From Nocardia sp. NBC_00403 (GTDB lineage Bacteria > Actinomycetota > Actinomycetes > Mycobacteriales > Mycobacteriaceae): DNA of 64,000 nt. The notes below the pieces were generated by a model. The model was not told where the DNA came from, searched no databases, and saw only the letters and a list, made by a program, of their open reading frames with translations. Position 1 is the first letter of the stretch. Each line of letters starts with the position of its first letter. Below, piece after piece: positions 28,728-36,536 of the stretch. The translations under genes and the position numbers were made by a program. The DNA lies in assembly GCF_036046055.1 (NCBI RefSeq), contig NZ_CP107939.1, positions 7,502,001 to 7,566,000 on the forward strand. The letters are read 5' to 3'.

Positions 28728-29610
28728 CGCAGTGGAACTCATCGCTCCCCCGGCTCGACTCCAGGTGGCCGTGCCACCCCAACTCGCCCCGGCCGACGCG
28801 GCCGCGGCCGGGCCCTCGATCGGCTGGCGGGCGCTCGCCGCAACGGGCAAGCTCGGCTGGCGCGTGCTGAAGCCGACCACCGCGTTTGCCGCATTGCTGC
28901 TGATATGGCAGTTCGCACCGGCTTGGGGGCTGGTCGACGAAATATTCCTGCCACCGTTCACCACGGTCGCGCAGGCATTCATCGACCTGGTGCAGAGCGG
29001 CGAGATGTGGACACACGTGTCGACCAGCCTCGGTCGCTCGCTGACGGGCTACTCGATCGCGCTGACCTTCGCGGTGCCGCTCGGGGTCGCGATCGCCTGG
29101 TACAAGCCGGTTTCCGACTTCCTGAACCCGATACTGGAGCTGTTCCGCAACACCGCCGCGCTGGCGTTGCTTCCGGTGTTCGTGCTGATCCTCGGTATCG
29201 GGGAAACCTCGAAGGTAGCGCTCGTAGTATATGCGAGCTCCTTCCCGATCCTGCTCAACACCATCACCGGTGTGCGCACCGTGGACCCGCTGCTCATCAA
29301 ATCCGCAGTATCGCTGGGGCTGTCGCCGCTGCGGCTGTTCCAGAAGGTGATCCTGCCCGCCGCGCTCCCCTCCGTCTTCACCGGCCTGCGCATGGCCGCG
29401 GCAGGCTCGATCCTTGTGCTGCTCGCCGCCGAAATGGTCGGCGCCAGAGCTGGACTCGGCTATCTGATCACCGCGGCGCAGCAGAACTTCCAGATCCCCG
29501 ACATGTACGCGGGAATCCTCGCCATTTCCTTGTTAGGCCTCGTCTTCAACGGTGTCCTCGTCGCCCTCGAACGCCATTTCTCGCGCTGGCGTATCGAATC
29601 GAACGCCTGA
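28720..29610 (+). CDS. Sulfonate-type ABC transporter permease (SsuC-like)
   Basis: 296 residues, about six membrane helices, with the EAA loop AVSLGLSPLRLFQKVILPAALPSVFTGLRMA that contacts the ATPase. A proline/alanine-rich N-terminal tail of about 45 residues precedes the first helix. It completes a SsuABC-type importer with the two preceding genes. The stop is 38 bp before the monooxygenase start. Confidence 0.92.
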   Translation: MSSAVELIAPPARLQVAVPPQLAPADAAAAGPSIGWRALAATGKLGWRVLKPTTAFAALLLIWQFAPAWGLVDEIFLPPFTTVAQAFIDLVQSGEMWTHVSTSLGRSLTGYSIALTFAVPLGVAIAWYKPVSDFLNPILELFRNTAALALLPVFVLILGIGETSKVALVVYASSFPILLNTITGVRTVDPLLIKSAVSLGLSPLRLFQKVILPAALPSVFTGLRMAAAGSILVLLAAEMVGARAGLGYLITAAQQNFQIPDMYAGILAISLLGLVFNGVLVALERHFSRWRIESNA

Positions 29611-29648
29611 CCCGGCCATCCGAACCCGTACCAAAGGAACAATCACCG

Positions 29649-30995
29649 ATGTCGGCATCTCGTAAACAATTCCACCTCAACGCCTTTCTGATGGGAGTCG
29701 GGCACCACGAGGCGGCGTGGCGACACCCGCGCACCGAAGAGCACCGGGTGCTCGACGTGGAGCACTTCCAAGAGCTGGGGCGGATCGCCGAGCGCGGCAA
29801 GCTCGACTCGGTGTTCTTCGCCGACAGCCTCGCGGTCGGCCCGCGCATCAAGCGCAATACGCTGGCGGTCTTCGAGCCGGTGACGCTGCTGGCCGCCATC
29901 GCCGCGGCCACCTCGCGGGTCGGGCTGATCGCCACGGCTTCCACCACCTACAACGAACCGTTCAATCTGGCCCGCAAGTTCGCCTCGCTCGACCACATCA
30001 GCAGCGGAAGGGCGGGCTGGAACATTGTCACCTCGGGCAGCGAGGAGGAGGCGTTCAACTTCGGCTTCGAAGCCATCCCCGAACATGCCCGCCGCTATGA
30101 ACGGGCGCAGGAATTCGTCGACGTCACGATCCAACTGTGGGACAGCTGGGAATCCTCGGCGATCGTCCTCGACCCGAAGGAAGGGGTCTTCGCCGATCCC
30201 GACAAGGTACACACCGTCGACTACGACGGTCCCCGCTTCAAGGTCCGCGGGCCGCTGAACTCGCCGCGCAGCCCACAGGGGCGGCCCCTGCTCGTGCAGG
30301 CCGGATCATCGGAGAGCGGTAAGGAATTCGCCGCGCAATACGCCGAAGCGGTGTTCACCGCGCAGCGGACACTGGCCGAGGGACAGGCCTTCTACCGCGA
30401 TCTCAAGTCTCGGCTGCCGAAATACGGACGCTCCGCCGACGAGTTGAAGGTGCTGCCGGGACTAGTGCCCTACATTGCCGACACCACGGCGGAGGCCGAG
30501 GCACTGGAGCGGGAATTCACCGACCTGATCTCACCCGACTATGCGCTCGGTCAGCTGTCACGGCTGCTCGGCATCGATCTCACCGAGCACGCACTCGACG
30601 CACCGCTGCCACCGCTGCCGTCGGTGACCGAAATCGAGGGCGGCAAGAGCCGGTTCACCCTGGTGAAGGAATTGGCCGAGAACGAGAACCTCACGGTGCG
30701 CCAGCTGATCGGCAAATTGGGCGGTGGTCGTGGCCACCGCTCGTTCGCGGGCACGCCGACGCAGATCGCCGACGAGCTGCAGACCTGGTTCGAGAACGGC
30801 GCGGCGGACGGCTTCAACATCATGCCGCCGTATCTGCCAGGTGGACTCGAGGTCTTCGTCGAGCGGGTCGTGCCGATCCTGCAGGAGCGCGGCCTCTTCC
30901 GCTCCGACTACGAGGCGGATACGTTGCGTGGGCACTACGGACTCGAATCGGTGGAAAGCCAGTTCGCCGAGGTGCAGACCGAAGCGAGCGCATGA
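29649..30995 (+). CDS. LLM-class flavin-dependent monooxygenase (NtaA/SnaA/DszA family)
   Basis: 448 residues starting MSASRKQFHLNAFLMGVGHHEAAW. Family features: LDSVFFADS, the flavin-binding ARKFASLDHISSGRAGWNIVTS, and RPLLVQAGSSESGKEFAAQYAEAVF. These FMNH2-dependent enzymes oxygenate substrates such as nitrilotriacetate, dibenzothiophene sulfone or alkanesulfonates. With a sulfonate importer and a TauD-like dioxygenase, desulfonation is the likely role. No flavin reductase is in the operon, although one lies at 44.7 kb. Its ATGA overlap couples it to the MFS gene. Confidence 0.88.
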   Translation: MSASRKQFHLNAFLMGVGHHEAAWRHPRTEEHRVLDVEHFQELGRIAERGKLDSVFFADSLAVGPRIKRNTLAVFEPVTLLAAIAAATSRVGLIATASTTYNEPFNLARKFASLDHISSGRAGWNIVTSGSEEEAFNFGFEAIPEHARRYERAQEFVDVTIQLWDSWESSAIVLDPKEGVFADPDKVHTVDYDGPRFKVRGPLNSPRSPQGRPLLVQAGSSESGKEFAAQYAEAVFTAQRTLAEGQAFYRDLKSRLPKYGRSADELKVLPGLVPYIADTTAEAEALEREFTDLISPDYALGQLSRLLGIDLTEHALDAPLPPLPSVTEIEGGKSRFTLVKELAENENLTVRQLIGKLGGGRGHRSFAGTPTQIADELQTWFENGAADGFNIMPPYLPGGLEVFVERVVPILQERGLFRSDYEADTLRGHYGLESVESQFAEVQTEASA

Positions 30996-32281
30996 CCTCC
31001 GATCTGGAATCGGGGCCGGCTGCCACGGACTCTCTTCGGCCCCTGATGTTCTCGGTCTACCTGCCGACCTTGGCGCGCGGCATCGGCATGGGGGCGGGCG
31101 CACCGGTCATGACGCTGACCGCGCTCGACCTCGGCGCCTCCACAGCCGTCGCGGGACTGGCGGTGGCGCTGGTCGGGCTCGGTCAGGTGCTCGGCGATCT
31201 TCCCGCAGGTCAGTTGGTGGCCAAGGTCGGCGAGCGGACCTCGATCATCGGCGGCACCGCGGTCGGGATCGTCGGCGTGCTGGTGTGCCTGCTCGCGCAG
31301 AACATTCCGATGTTGTGCGCGGGGTTGCTCATCGTCGGACTCTCCAATGCCATCTGGGGTCTGGCGCGGATGACCTACCTGGCCGAGGCCATTCCGTTCG
31401 AGCGCCGCGCGCGCGTGATGTCGCTGTTCGGCGGCTCGATGCGGCTCGGGTTTTTCGTCGGACCATTCCTCGGCGCGTGGGCCATCCTCGGCCTCGGCAC
31501 CAGGGGCGGGTTCGTGGTCGAGCTGGTCGCCTTCGCCGTCGCGGGTGCGCTGATGGTGCGGACCGTGCCGGGAACCGTTGTGCAGGAGCAGGAGCCGCCG
31601 CTGTCGCTCGTCGGAGTCGCACGCCTGCACCGGCGAGTGCTGTCGACCTTGGGCGCGGGTGTGCTGCTGCTCGGGGTGGCGCGGACATCCCGCGATGCGA
31701 TCTTGCCGCTGTGGGCCGATCACATCGGGATGAGCGCGGCGACAGCCAGTTTGATCTTCGGTATCGGCGCGGCACTGGAGGTGGTCTTCGCCTATCCCGC
31801 CGGGCATGTGATGGACCGCTTCGGCCGCGGCTTCATCGCGGTTCCCTCGCTCGCGATCCTGGCAATCGCATATTTCACCGTGCCACTGACACATTCGGCA
31901 CCGTCACTGGGGATTGTCGCGGTGGTGATGGGAATCGGCAACGGGATCAGCAACGGGCTGATCATGGTCCTCGGCGCGGACGTCGCGCCCCCCGCGATCC
32001 GCGCCGAGTTCCTCGCAGCATGGCGTCTCAACCACGATGCGGGTGCCTTCGCGGGGCCGCTGCTGATCGCCACACTGGCGACCGCTGCCCCACTGGCGGT
32101 CTCGGTCCTCACGATCGGCGGGATTTCCGCGCTCGGCGCGACGGTAATGGGCCGGTATATCCCGCAGTATGTCCCGTGGCCGCGTCCCGCCGGGGACCGG
32201 GACCTGCACCGCAGCCACGACTCTTCGGAACAACCTGGGCTCCGGCAATCGGATCTCCTGCAGCAGAAGGTGACATCATGA
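30992..32281 (+). CDS. MFS transporter within the sulfonate operon
   Basis: 429 residues with 12 predicted helices. Typical loops are GLGQVLGDLPAGQLVAKVGERT (between helices 2 and 3) and FAYPAGHVMDRFGRGF. It overlaps both neighbours by ATGA. It may export a desulfonation product or sulfite, or import an additional substrate; direction cannot be told from sequence. The C-terminal hydrophilic tail is rich in His, Ser and Gln. Confidence 0.85.
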   Translation: MTSDLESGPAATDSLRPLMFSVYLPTLARGIGMGAGAPVMTLTALDLGASTAVAGLAVALVGLGQVLGDLPAGQLVAKVGERTSIIGGTAVGIVGVLVCLLAQNIPMLCAGLLIVGLSNAIWGLARMTYLAEAIPFERRARVMSLFGGSMRLGFFVGPFLGAWAILGLGTRGGFVVELVAFAVAGALMVRTVPGTVVQEQEPPLSLVGVARLHRRVLSTLGAGVLLLGVARTSRDAILPLWADHIGMSAATASLIFGIGAALEVVFAYPAGHVMDRFGRGFIAVPSLAILAIAYFTVPLTHSAPSLGIVAVVMGIGNGISNGLIMVLGADVAPPAIRAEFLAAWRLNHDAGAFAGPLLIATLATAAPLAVSVLTIGGISALGATVMGRYIPQYVPWPRPAGDRDLHRSHDSSEQPGLRQSDLLQQKVTS

Positions 32282-33864
32282 CCGAACTCGATGTTCTCGT
32301 CCTCGGCGGCGGACCGGCAGGCACCTGGGCCGCACTGAAGGCCGCGGCCACAGGTGCCTCGGTCACACTGGCGGACAAGGGATTCTGTGGTAGCAGCGGC
32401 GCGACGGCTGCCGCGGGGACCGGAATCTGGTATGTCCGGCCGGAGCCGGAGCTGCGCGAGCAGGCGATGGCCGGCCGCGAGGCTCTCGGCGGTTATCTCG
32501 CCGACCGGGGCTGGATGGCGCGGGTGCTCGACGAAACATACTCTCGAGTGAACGAACTCGCCGAGATCGGCCGCTATCCGTTCCCCGTCGGCCGCGATGG
32601 ACAGCCGCTGCGGACGGGCGTGCAGGGCCCGGAATACATGAAGCGCCAACGGCTTCGGGTGCGGCGCGCCGGGGTGAGGATCCTCGACCACACGCCCGCA
32701 ATCGAACTGCTGATCGACGCCGACGGCGCCGTGGCCGGAGCCCGCCTGCAGCGGCTGTCGGACGGCGCGCACATCGATATCGCCGCCCGCGCCGTCGTGC
32801 TGGCGACCGGCGGGTGCGCCTTCCTGTCGAAAACGCTGGGCTGCAACGTCAATACCGGCGACGGCACCTTGATGGCCGTCGAGACGGGCGCCGAGCTCTC
32901 CGGCATGGAATTCTCCAATGCCTACGCCATCGCCCCGGAATTCACCTCGGTGACCAAGACCGCGTACTACTCCTTCGCGACCTTCTATCTGGGCAACGGA
33001 GAGCCGCTGACGGGTGCGTCGAGCAAGGGCGGTCGCTCCGCGATCGCGCGAGCACTGTTGAGCGAGCCGGTGTACTGCACATTGGACCAGGCCGACCAAG
33101 CTCAACGCCGGGCGATGCGACTCGGGCAGCCGAACTTCTTCCTCACCTTCGACCGGCTCGGCATCGATCCGTTCACCGAGCGCTTCCCGATCACACTGCT
33201 ACTCGAGGGCACGGTGCGCGGCACCGGCGGCGTGCGCGTCGCCGACCACGATTGCTCGAGCAGCGTTCCCGGTCTCTACGTGGCAGGCGATGTCGCGACC
33301 CGCGAGCTGATCTGCGGCGGGTTCACCGGAGGCGGCAGCCACAACGCCGCATGGGCGATGTCCTCGGGCAGTTGGGCTGGTGCCGCAGCGGCGAACTACG
33401 CACTACACCAGGGTAATTCGGTCGACGATCGGCGACGGTTCGGCGCCGGCGGTGTCGGGCTGCGGCCCACCGGCCGACCCGATGCCGGACTCCGACCGGC
33501 CGAGGTCGTCACCGCGGTGCAGCGGGAGGTGCTGCCCTACGACAAGAACTACCTGCGCCACGGCGACCGGCTGCGGCCCGCGCTCGCGACGCTGCACGAG
33601 CTGTGGCAGCAGGCGCGTACGGGCCTGTCCGGCGCCGACACCGCCAAGGTCCGCTCGGCAGCGGCGATGACCGCGCACGCGCGGTGGATGTACACCGCGG
33701 CGCTCGCACGCACCGAATCCCGGGGCATGGCGCGCCGCCAGGAGTTCCCCGACCTCGATCCGGCCCAGCACCGTCGACTGATCACCGGCGGGCTCGACGA
33801 GGTGTGGACCGCGCCCGAGCCCGCCTTCCTCGCCAGGTCCCGAGCACAGTTGGTATCGGCATGA
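32278..33864 (+). CDS. FAD-dependent oxidoreductase, fumarate reductase/AprA-like flavoprotein
   Basis: 528 residues. The N-terminus is the FAD-binding Rossmann motif LDVLVLGGGPAGTWAALKAA. Other flavoprotein-family signatures are GSSGATAAAGTG, AVVLATGGCAFLS, GDGTLMAVETGAELSGMEF and the C-terminal FAD contact GLYVAGDVATRELICGGFTGGGSHN. It is closest in layout to the AprA/succinate dehydrogenase flavoprotein group. The next gene is a 2[4Fe-4S] ferredoxin overlapping by ATGA, so together they look like a compact AprA/AprB-type redox pair. The substrate is unknown but presumably a sulfur compound. Confidence 0.85.
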   Translation: MTELDVLVLGGGPAGTWAALKAAATGASVTLADKGFCGSSGATAAAGTGIWYVRPEPELREQAMAGREALGGYLADRGWMARVLDETYSRVNELAEIGRYPFPVGRDGQPLRTGVQGPEYMKRQRLRVRRAGVRILDHTPAIELLIDADGAVAGARLQRLSDGAHIDIAARAVVLATGGCAFLSKTLGCNVNTGDGTLMAVETGAELSGMEFSNAYAIAPEFTSVTKTAYYSFATFYLGNGEPLTGASSKGGRSAIARALLSEPVYCTLDQADQAQRRAMRLGQPNFFLTFDRLGIDPFTERFPITLLLEGTVRGTGGVRVADHDCSSSVPGLYVAGDVATRELICGGFTGGGSHNAAWAMSSGSWAGAAAANYALHQGNSVDDRRRFGAGGVGLRPTGRPDAGLRPAEVVTAVQREVLPYDKNYLRHGDRLRPALATLHELWQQARTGLSGADTAKVRSAAAMTAHARWMYTAALARTESRGMARRQEFPDLDPAQHRRLITGGLDEVWTAPEPAFLARSRAQLVSA

Positions 33865-34187
33865 TCGAGGTGGTTTCGGTCGACCGGTGCATCGGATGCG
33901 ACAAGTGCATCGAGGTGTGCCCCACCCACGTCTTCGACCGAGGTGCGGACGGGATCCCGTTGCTCGCACGGCAATCCGATTGCCAGACGTGCTTCATGTG
34001 CGAGGCCTACTGCCCCGTGGACGCGTTGTTCGTCGCGGCGCGCACCGAGCCACTGCCGCCCGACGATATCCAGCGCGACGAGACGTATCTGATCGAACGC
34101 CAGCTCTTGGGCAGCTACCGCAAGGCGCTCGGCTGGGGTGGTGGACGCCTCGGCGCCCGCTATGCGATCGGACCGGAATTGCCGTGA
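33861..34187 (+). CDS. 2[4Fe-4S] ferredoxin-type protein (AprB-like partner)
   Basis: 108 residues. Two complete clusters: C10-I-G-C13-D-K-C16...C20-P and C41-Q-T-C44-F-M-C47...C51-P. The C-terminal 50 residues (ETYLIERQLLGSYRKALGWGGG) form a tail outside the ferredoxin fold, probably docking to the flavoprotein. It overlaps the flavoprotein gene by ATGA and the following leader-like ORF by GTGA, so it is fully embedded in the operon. It likely transfers electrons to or from the FAD subunit. Confidence 0.9.
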   Translation: MIEVVSVDRCIGCDKCIEVCPTHVFDRGADGIPLLARQSDCQTCFMCEAYCPVDALFVAARTEPLPPDDIQRDETYLIERQLLGSYRKALGWGGGRLGARYAIGPELP

Positions 34188-34300
34188 CGCCCTTGACGAA
34201 ACGGCGCGTCATCGACTTCATGCGTGTGTGCCGCAGCGCCTGTCGCGTGGGAGATCGACCCGAGCCATCCCATCCCGACTCACAGAGCGAGTTCCCATGA
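34184..34300 (+). CDS. Second Cys-Arg leader-type mini-ORF, embedded between ferredoxin and TauD genes
   Basis: 38 residues from GTG at 34184. The core KRRVIDFMRVCRSACRV shares R-R-x-I-D-[LF]-M-R-V-x4-C-R with the leader at 26587, then runs on with a polar tail. The start overlaps the ferredoxin stop (GTGA) and the stop overlaps the TauD start (ATGA). A ribosome leaving the ferredoxin gene can therefore enter this ORF and then the dioxygenase gene. Stalling at its two Cys-Arg stretches would tune dioxygenase output to cysteine supply. Regulatory function is inferred. Confidence 0.65.
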   Translation: MTPLTKRRVIDFMRVCRSACRVGDRPEPSHPDSQSEFP

Positions 34301-35238
34301 CTGCCGTGCACGACACCACAACCACCACCACCGACACCGTGCAGATCGCGCCGGTCGCCGGACACATCGGCGCCGAAATCTCCGGCGTCGACTTGCGCGA
34401 GACCCTCACCGACCAGCAGGTCGAGGACATCACCGCCGCGCTGCACAAGTACAAGGTGCTGTTCTTCCGTGACCAGCACATCGGCCACGCCGAGCAGATC
34501 GCCTTCTCCCGGCGATTCGGCGCGGTCACCCCCTCACATCCCTACGACGACGACGCGCCGACCGAGTACCCGGAGATCCTCGCGGTCGACAGCCGACTGT
34601 ACGAAAAGCGTTTCGGCGTACGGAAATTCAGCTACACCAACTTCTGGCACACCGATGTGTCCCCGCTGATCAACCCGCCCGCGGCATCGATCCTGCGCGC
34701 CGACATCGCCCCCGTGCACGGTGGTGACACCCAGTGGACGAACCTCGTCGCCGCTTACGAGAACCTGCCGGAATCGCTGCGGCGTTTCGTCGAGGGCCTG
34801 CGCGCCGAGCACCGGTTCGGTGGTAGCAGGCCGGCGTGGAACACCGACAGCGACTACGCGAAGAAGGTGGCCGCCGCGCCGCTGGTCACCGAACATCCCG
34901 TGGTTCGAGTGCATCCGGTGACCGGGGAACGGGCGCTGTTCGTCAACCCGGGCTTCACCACCCGCGTCATCGGGCTGAGCCCCAACCAGAGCGACGCGCT
35001 GTTGAAGCTGCTCTTCGACGAGATAGCGCAGCCGGCCTACACCGTGCGATTCCGCTGGGAGCAGGGCAGCATCGCGTTCTGGGACAACCGGGCCACCGCG
35101 CATCTCGCGCCGAGCGACCTGGATCATCTCGATGTCACCCGGGTGCTGTACCGCACCACGCTCGAGGGTGATATCCCGGTCGGCGTCGACGGGGTGGCCT
35201 CGACGTCCATCTCGGGCGCACAGTTCACCGGCGCCTGA
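34297..35238 (+). CDS. TauD/TfdA-family Fe(II)/2-oxoglutarate dioxygenase
   Basis: 313 residues. The iron-binding facial triad is visible as FWHTDVS (His118, Asp120) and ATAHLAP (His269), with the 2-oxoglutarate arginine in TRVLYRTTLEG. VLFFRDQHIGHAEQIAFSRRFG is the classic N-terminal TauD segment. The family includes taurine and alkylsulfatase dioxygenases that release sulfite or sulfate. Last gene of the sulfonate operon, coupled by ATGA to the leader-type mini-ORF and followed by a terminator. Substrate not determinable. Confidence 0.9.
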   Translation: MTAVHDTTTTTTDTVQIAPVAGHIGAEISGVDLRETLTDQQVEDITAALHKYKVLFFRDQHIGHAEQIAFSRRFGAVTPSHPYDDDAPTEYPEILAVDSRLYEKRFGVRKFSYTNFWHTDVSPLINPPAASILRADIAPVHGGDTQWTNLVAAYENLPESLRRFVEGLRAEHRFGGSRPAWNTDSDYAKKVAAAPLVTEHPVVRVHPVTGERALFVNPGFTTRVIGLSPNQSDALLKLLFDEIAQPAYTVRFRWEQGSIAFWDNRATAHLAPSDLDHLDVTRVLYRTTLEGDIPVGVDGVASTSISGAQFTGA

Positions 35239-35254
35239 GCCGACGCCGGTCAGT

Positions 35255-35293
35255 GGAGCCGGTCGAGTGCTGCAGGGGCACTCGGCCGGCTCC
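35255..35293 (+). terminator. Sulfonate operon terminator hairpin
   Basis: 16 bp arms (GGAGCCGGTCGAGTGC, one mismatch) with a 7-base loop, 16 bp after the TauD stop. Confidence 0.7.
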
Positions 35294-35494
35294 GCGCTGT
35301 GACCGCACCGACATTGGACGCATGTGGCGTCGAACTCTTGATCGGCCGCCGGTAACCCGGGACAGTGGGCCGGGTCCGGCGCGCGTTGCGTTGGCGTCGG
35401 CGGACTTGCGCGGCCGCCACACCGTCGGCCGGTGTCCGACGGTGGGTGACCGATCGCGGCTAGATTTTCGGGTAAACACATGAAGGAGATATCT

Positions 35495-36487
35495 GTGCGC
35501 TTCGGCATCTTCATCCCGCAGGGTTGGCGACTGGACCTGGTCGGTATCGACCCTGCGGCGCAGTGGGGGGTGATGCGCGATCTCGCCCAACGAGTCGACG
35601 CCGGTGACGTCTGGGAGTCGCTGTGGGTGTATGACCATTTCCACACCGTGCCGACGCCGACCGACGAAGCCACCCATGAGGCGTGGACGTTGATGGCGGC
35701 GTTCGCGGCCTCGACGTCGCGGATTCGGCTGGGGCAGATGTGTACCGCGATCAGCTACCGCAATCCGGCCTATCTGGCGAAGGTCGCCGCTACGACAGAT
35801 CTGATCTCCGGCGGCCGGGTGGAGATGGGCATCGGCGGCGGCTGGTACGAACACGAATGGCGCGCTTACGGCTACGGATTCCCGTCGGCGGGTGAGCGTC
35901 TCGGACGCCTCGATGAGGGGGTGCGGATCTTCCGGCAGGCGTGGACCGAGGGCACGGCCACCCTCGACGGCAAGCACTACCAGGTCGACGGCGCCATCGT
36001 GCGTCCGCTGCCGTTGCAGGAGGGCGGGATTCCGCTCTGGATCGCAGGCGGTGGCGAGAAGAAAACGCTGCGGATCGCGGCGAAGTACGCCGACTACACC
36101 AATTTCAGCGGCAATCCCGAGGAGTTCACCCACAAGTCGGAAATCCTGCGCGCCCATTGCGCCGACGTCGGCACCGATTTCGACGCCATCGTGCGGAGCT
36201 CCAACTTCAATGTCGCCATCGGGTCCACCGAGGCCGAGGTCGAAGCACGCCTCGCCACCTTGCAGGCCCGCCTGAGCCCGTTCGTCGGCGCGGATCAGGC
36301 CGCCGCTCATGTCGACGACCTCTACCGGGGCACCGCCGCGGTCGGCACGCCTGAGCAGATCATCGAGAACCTCACCAAGGTCCGCGACCTCGGGCTCGGG
36401 TACGCCATCTTCAACTTCCCCGAAGCCGCCTACGACACCTCGGGCATCGAACTGTTCGAGCGCGAGGTCGTGCCCGCGCTGGCGTGA
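35495..36487 (+). CDS. LLM-class F420-dependent oxidoreductase
   Basis: 330 residues. The bacterial luciferase-like fold is shown by RFGIFIPQGW, SLWVYDHFHTV, LGQMCTAISYRNPAYLAKVAATTDLISGGRVEMGIGGGWYEHEW and RIAAKYADYTNF. The GGGWYEHE region is typical of actinobacterial F420-dependent members. GTG at 35495 sits 5 bp after AGGAGA; the ATG at 35480 overlaps that ribosome site and is less likely. Its own promoter region lies between the operon terminator and the gene. Substrate unknown. Confidence 0.88.
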   Translation: MRFGIFIPQGWRLDLVGIDPAAQWGVMRDLAQRVDAGDVWESLWVYDHFHTVPTPTDEATHEAWTLMAAFAASTSRIRLGQMCTAISYRNPAYLAKVAATTDLISGGRVEMGIGGGWYEHEWRAYGYGFPSAGERLGRLDEGVRIFRQAWTEGTATLDGKHYQVDGAIVRPLPLQEGGIPLWIAGGGEKKTLRIAAKYADYTNFSGNPEEFTHKSEILRAHCADVGTDFDAIVRSSNFNVAIGSTEAEVEARLATLQARLSPFVGADQAAAHVDDLYRGTAAVGTPEQIIENLTKVRDLGLGYAIFNFPEAAYDTSGIELFEREVVPALA

Positions 36488-36495
36488 GCGCTCGG

Positions 36496-36526
36496 AGGGA
36501 TGGTCTCCAACGCGGAGACCATCCCT
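36496..36526. terminator. Bidirectional terminator between the LLM and caspase-EccC genes
   Basis: 13 bp perfect arms (AGGGATGGTCTCC) with loop AACGC, followed by TCTCTTG, between convergent stops at 36487 and 36537. Confidence 0.85.
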
Positions 36527-36536
36527 TCTCTTGCCG

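Noticed and set aside
28905..33864. Very long apparent proteins (696 and 1046 codons) across the sulfonate operon
   Set aside because: High-GC codon bias leaves upstream frames open. The real starts at 29649 and 32278 have family-typical N-termini, and the latter overlaps the previous stop as ATGA.
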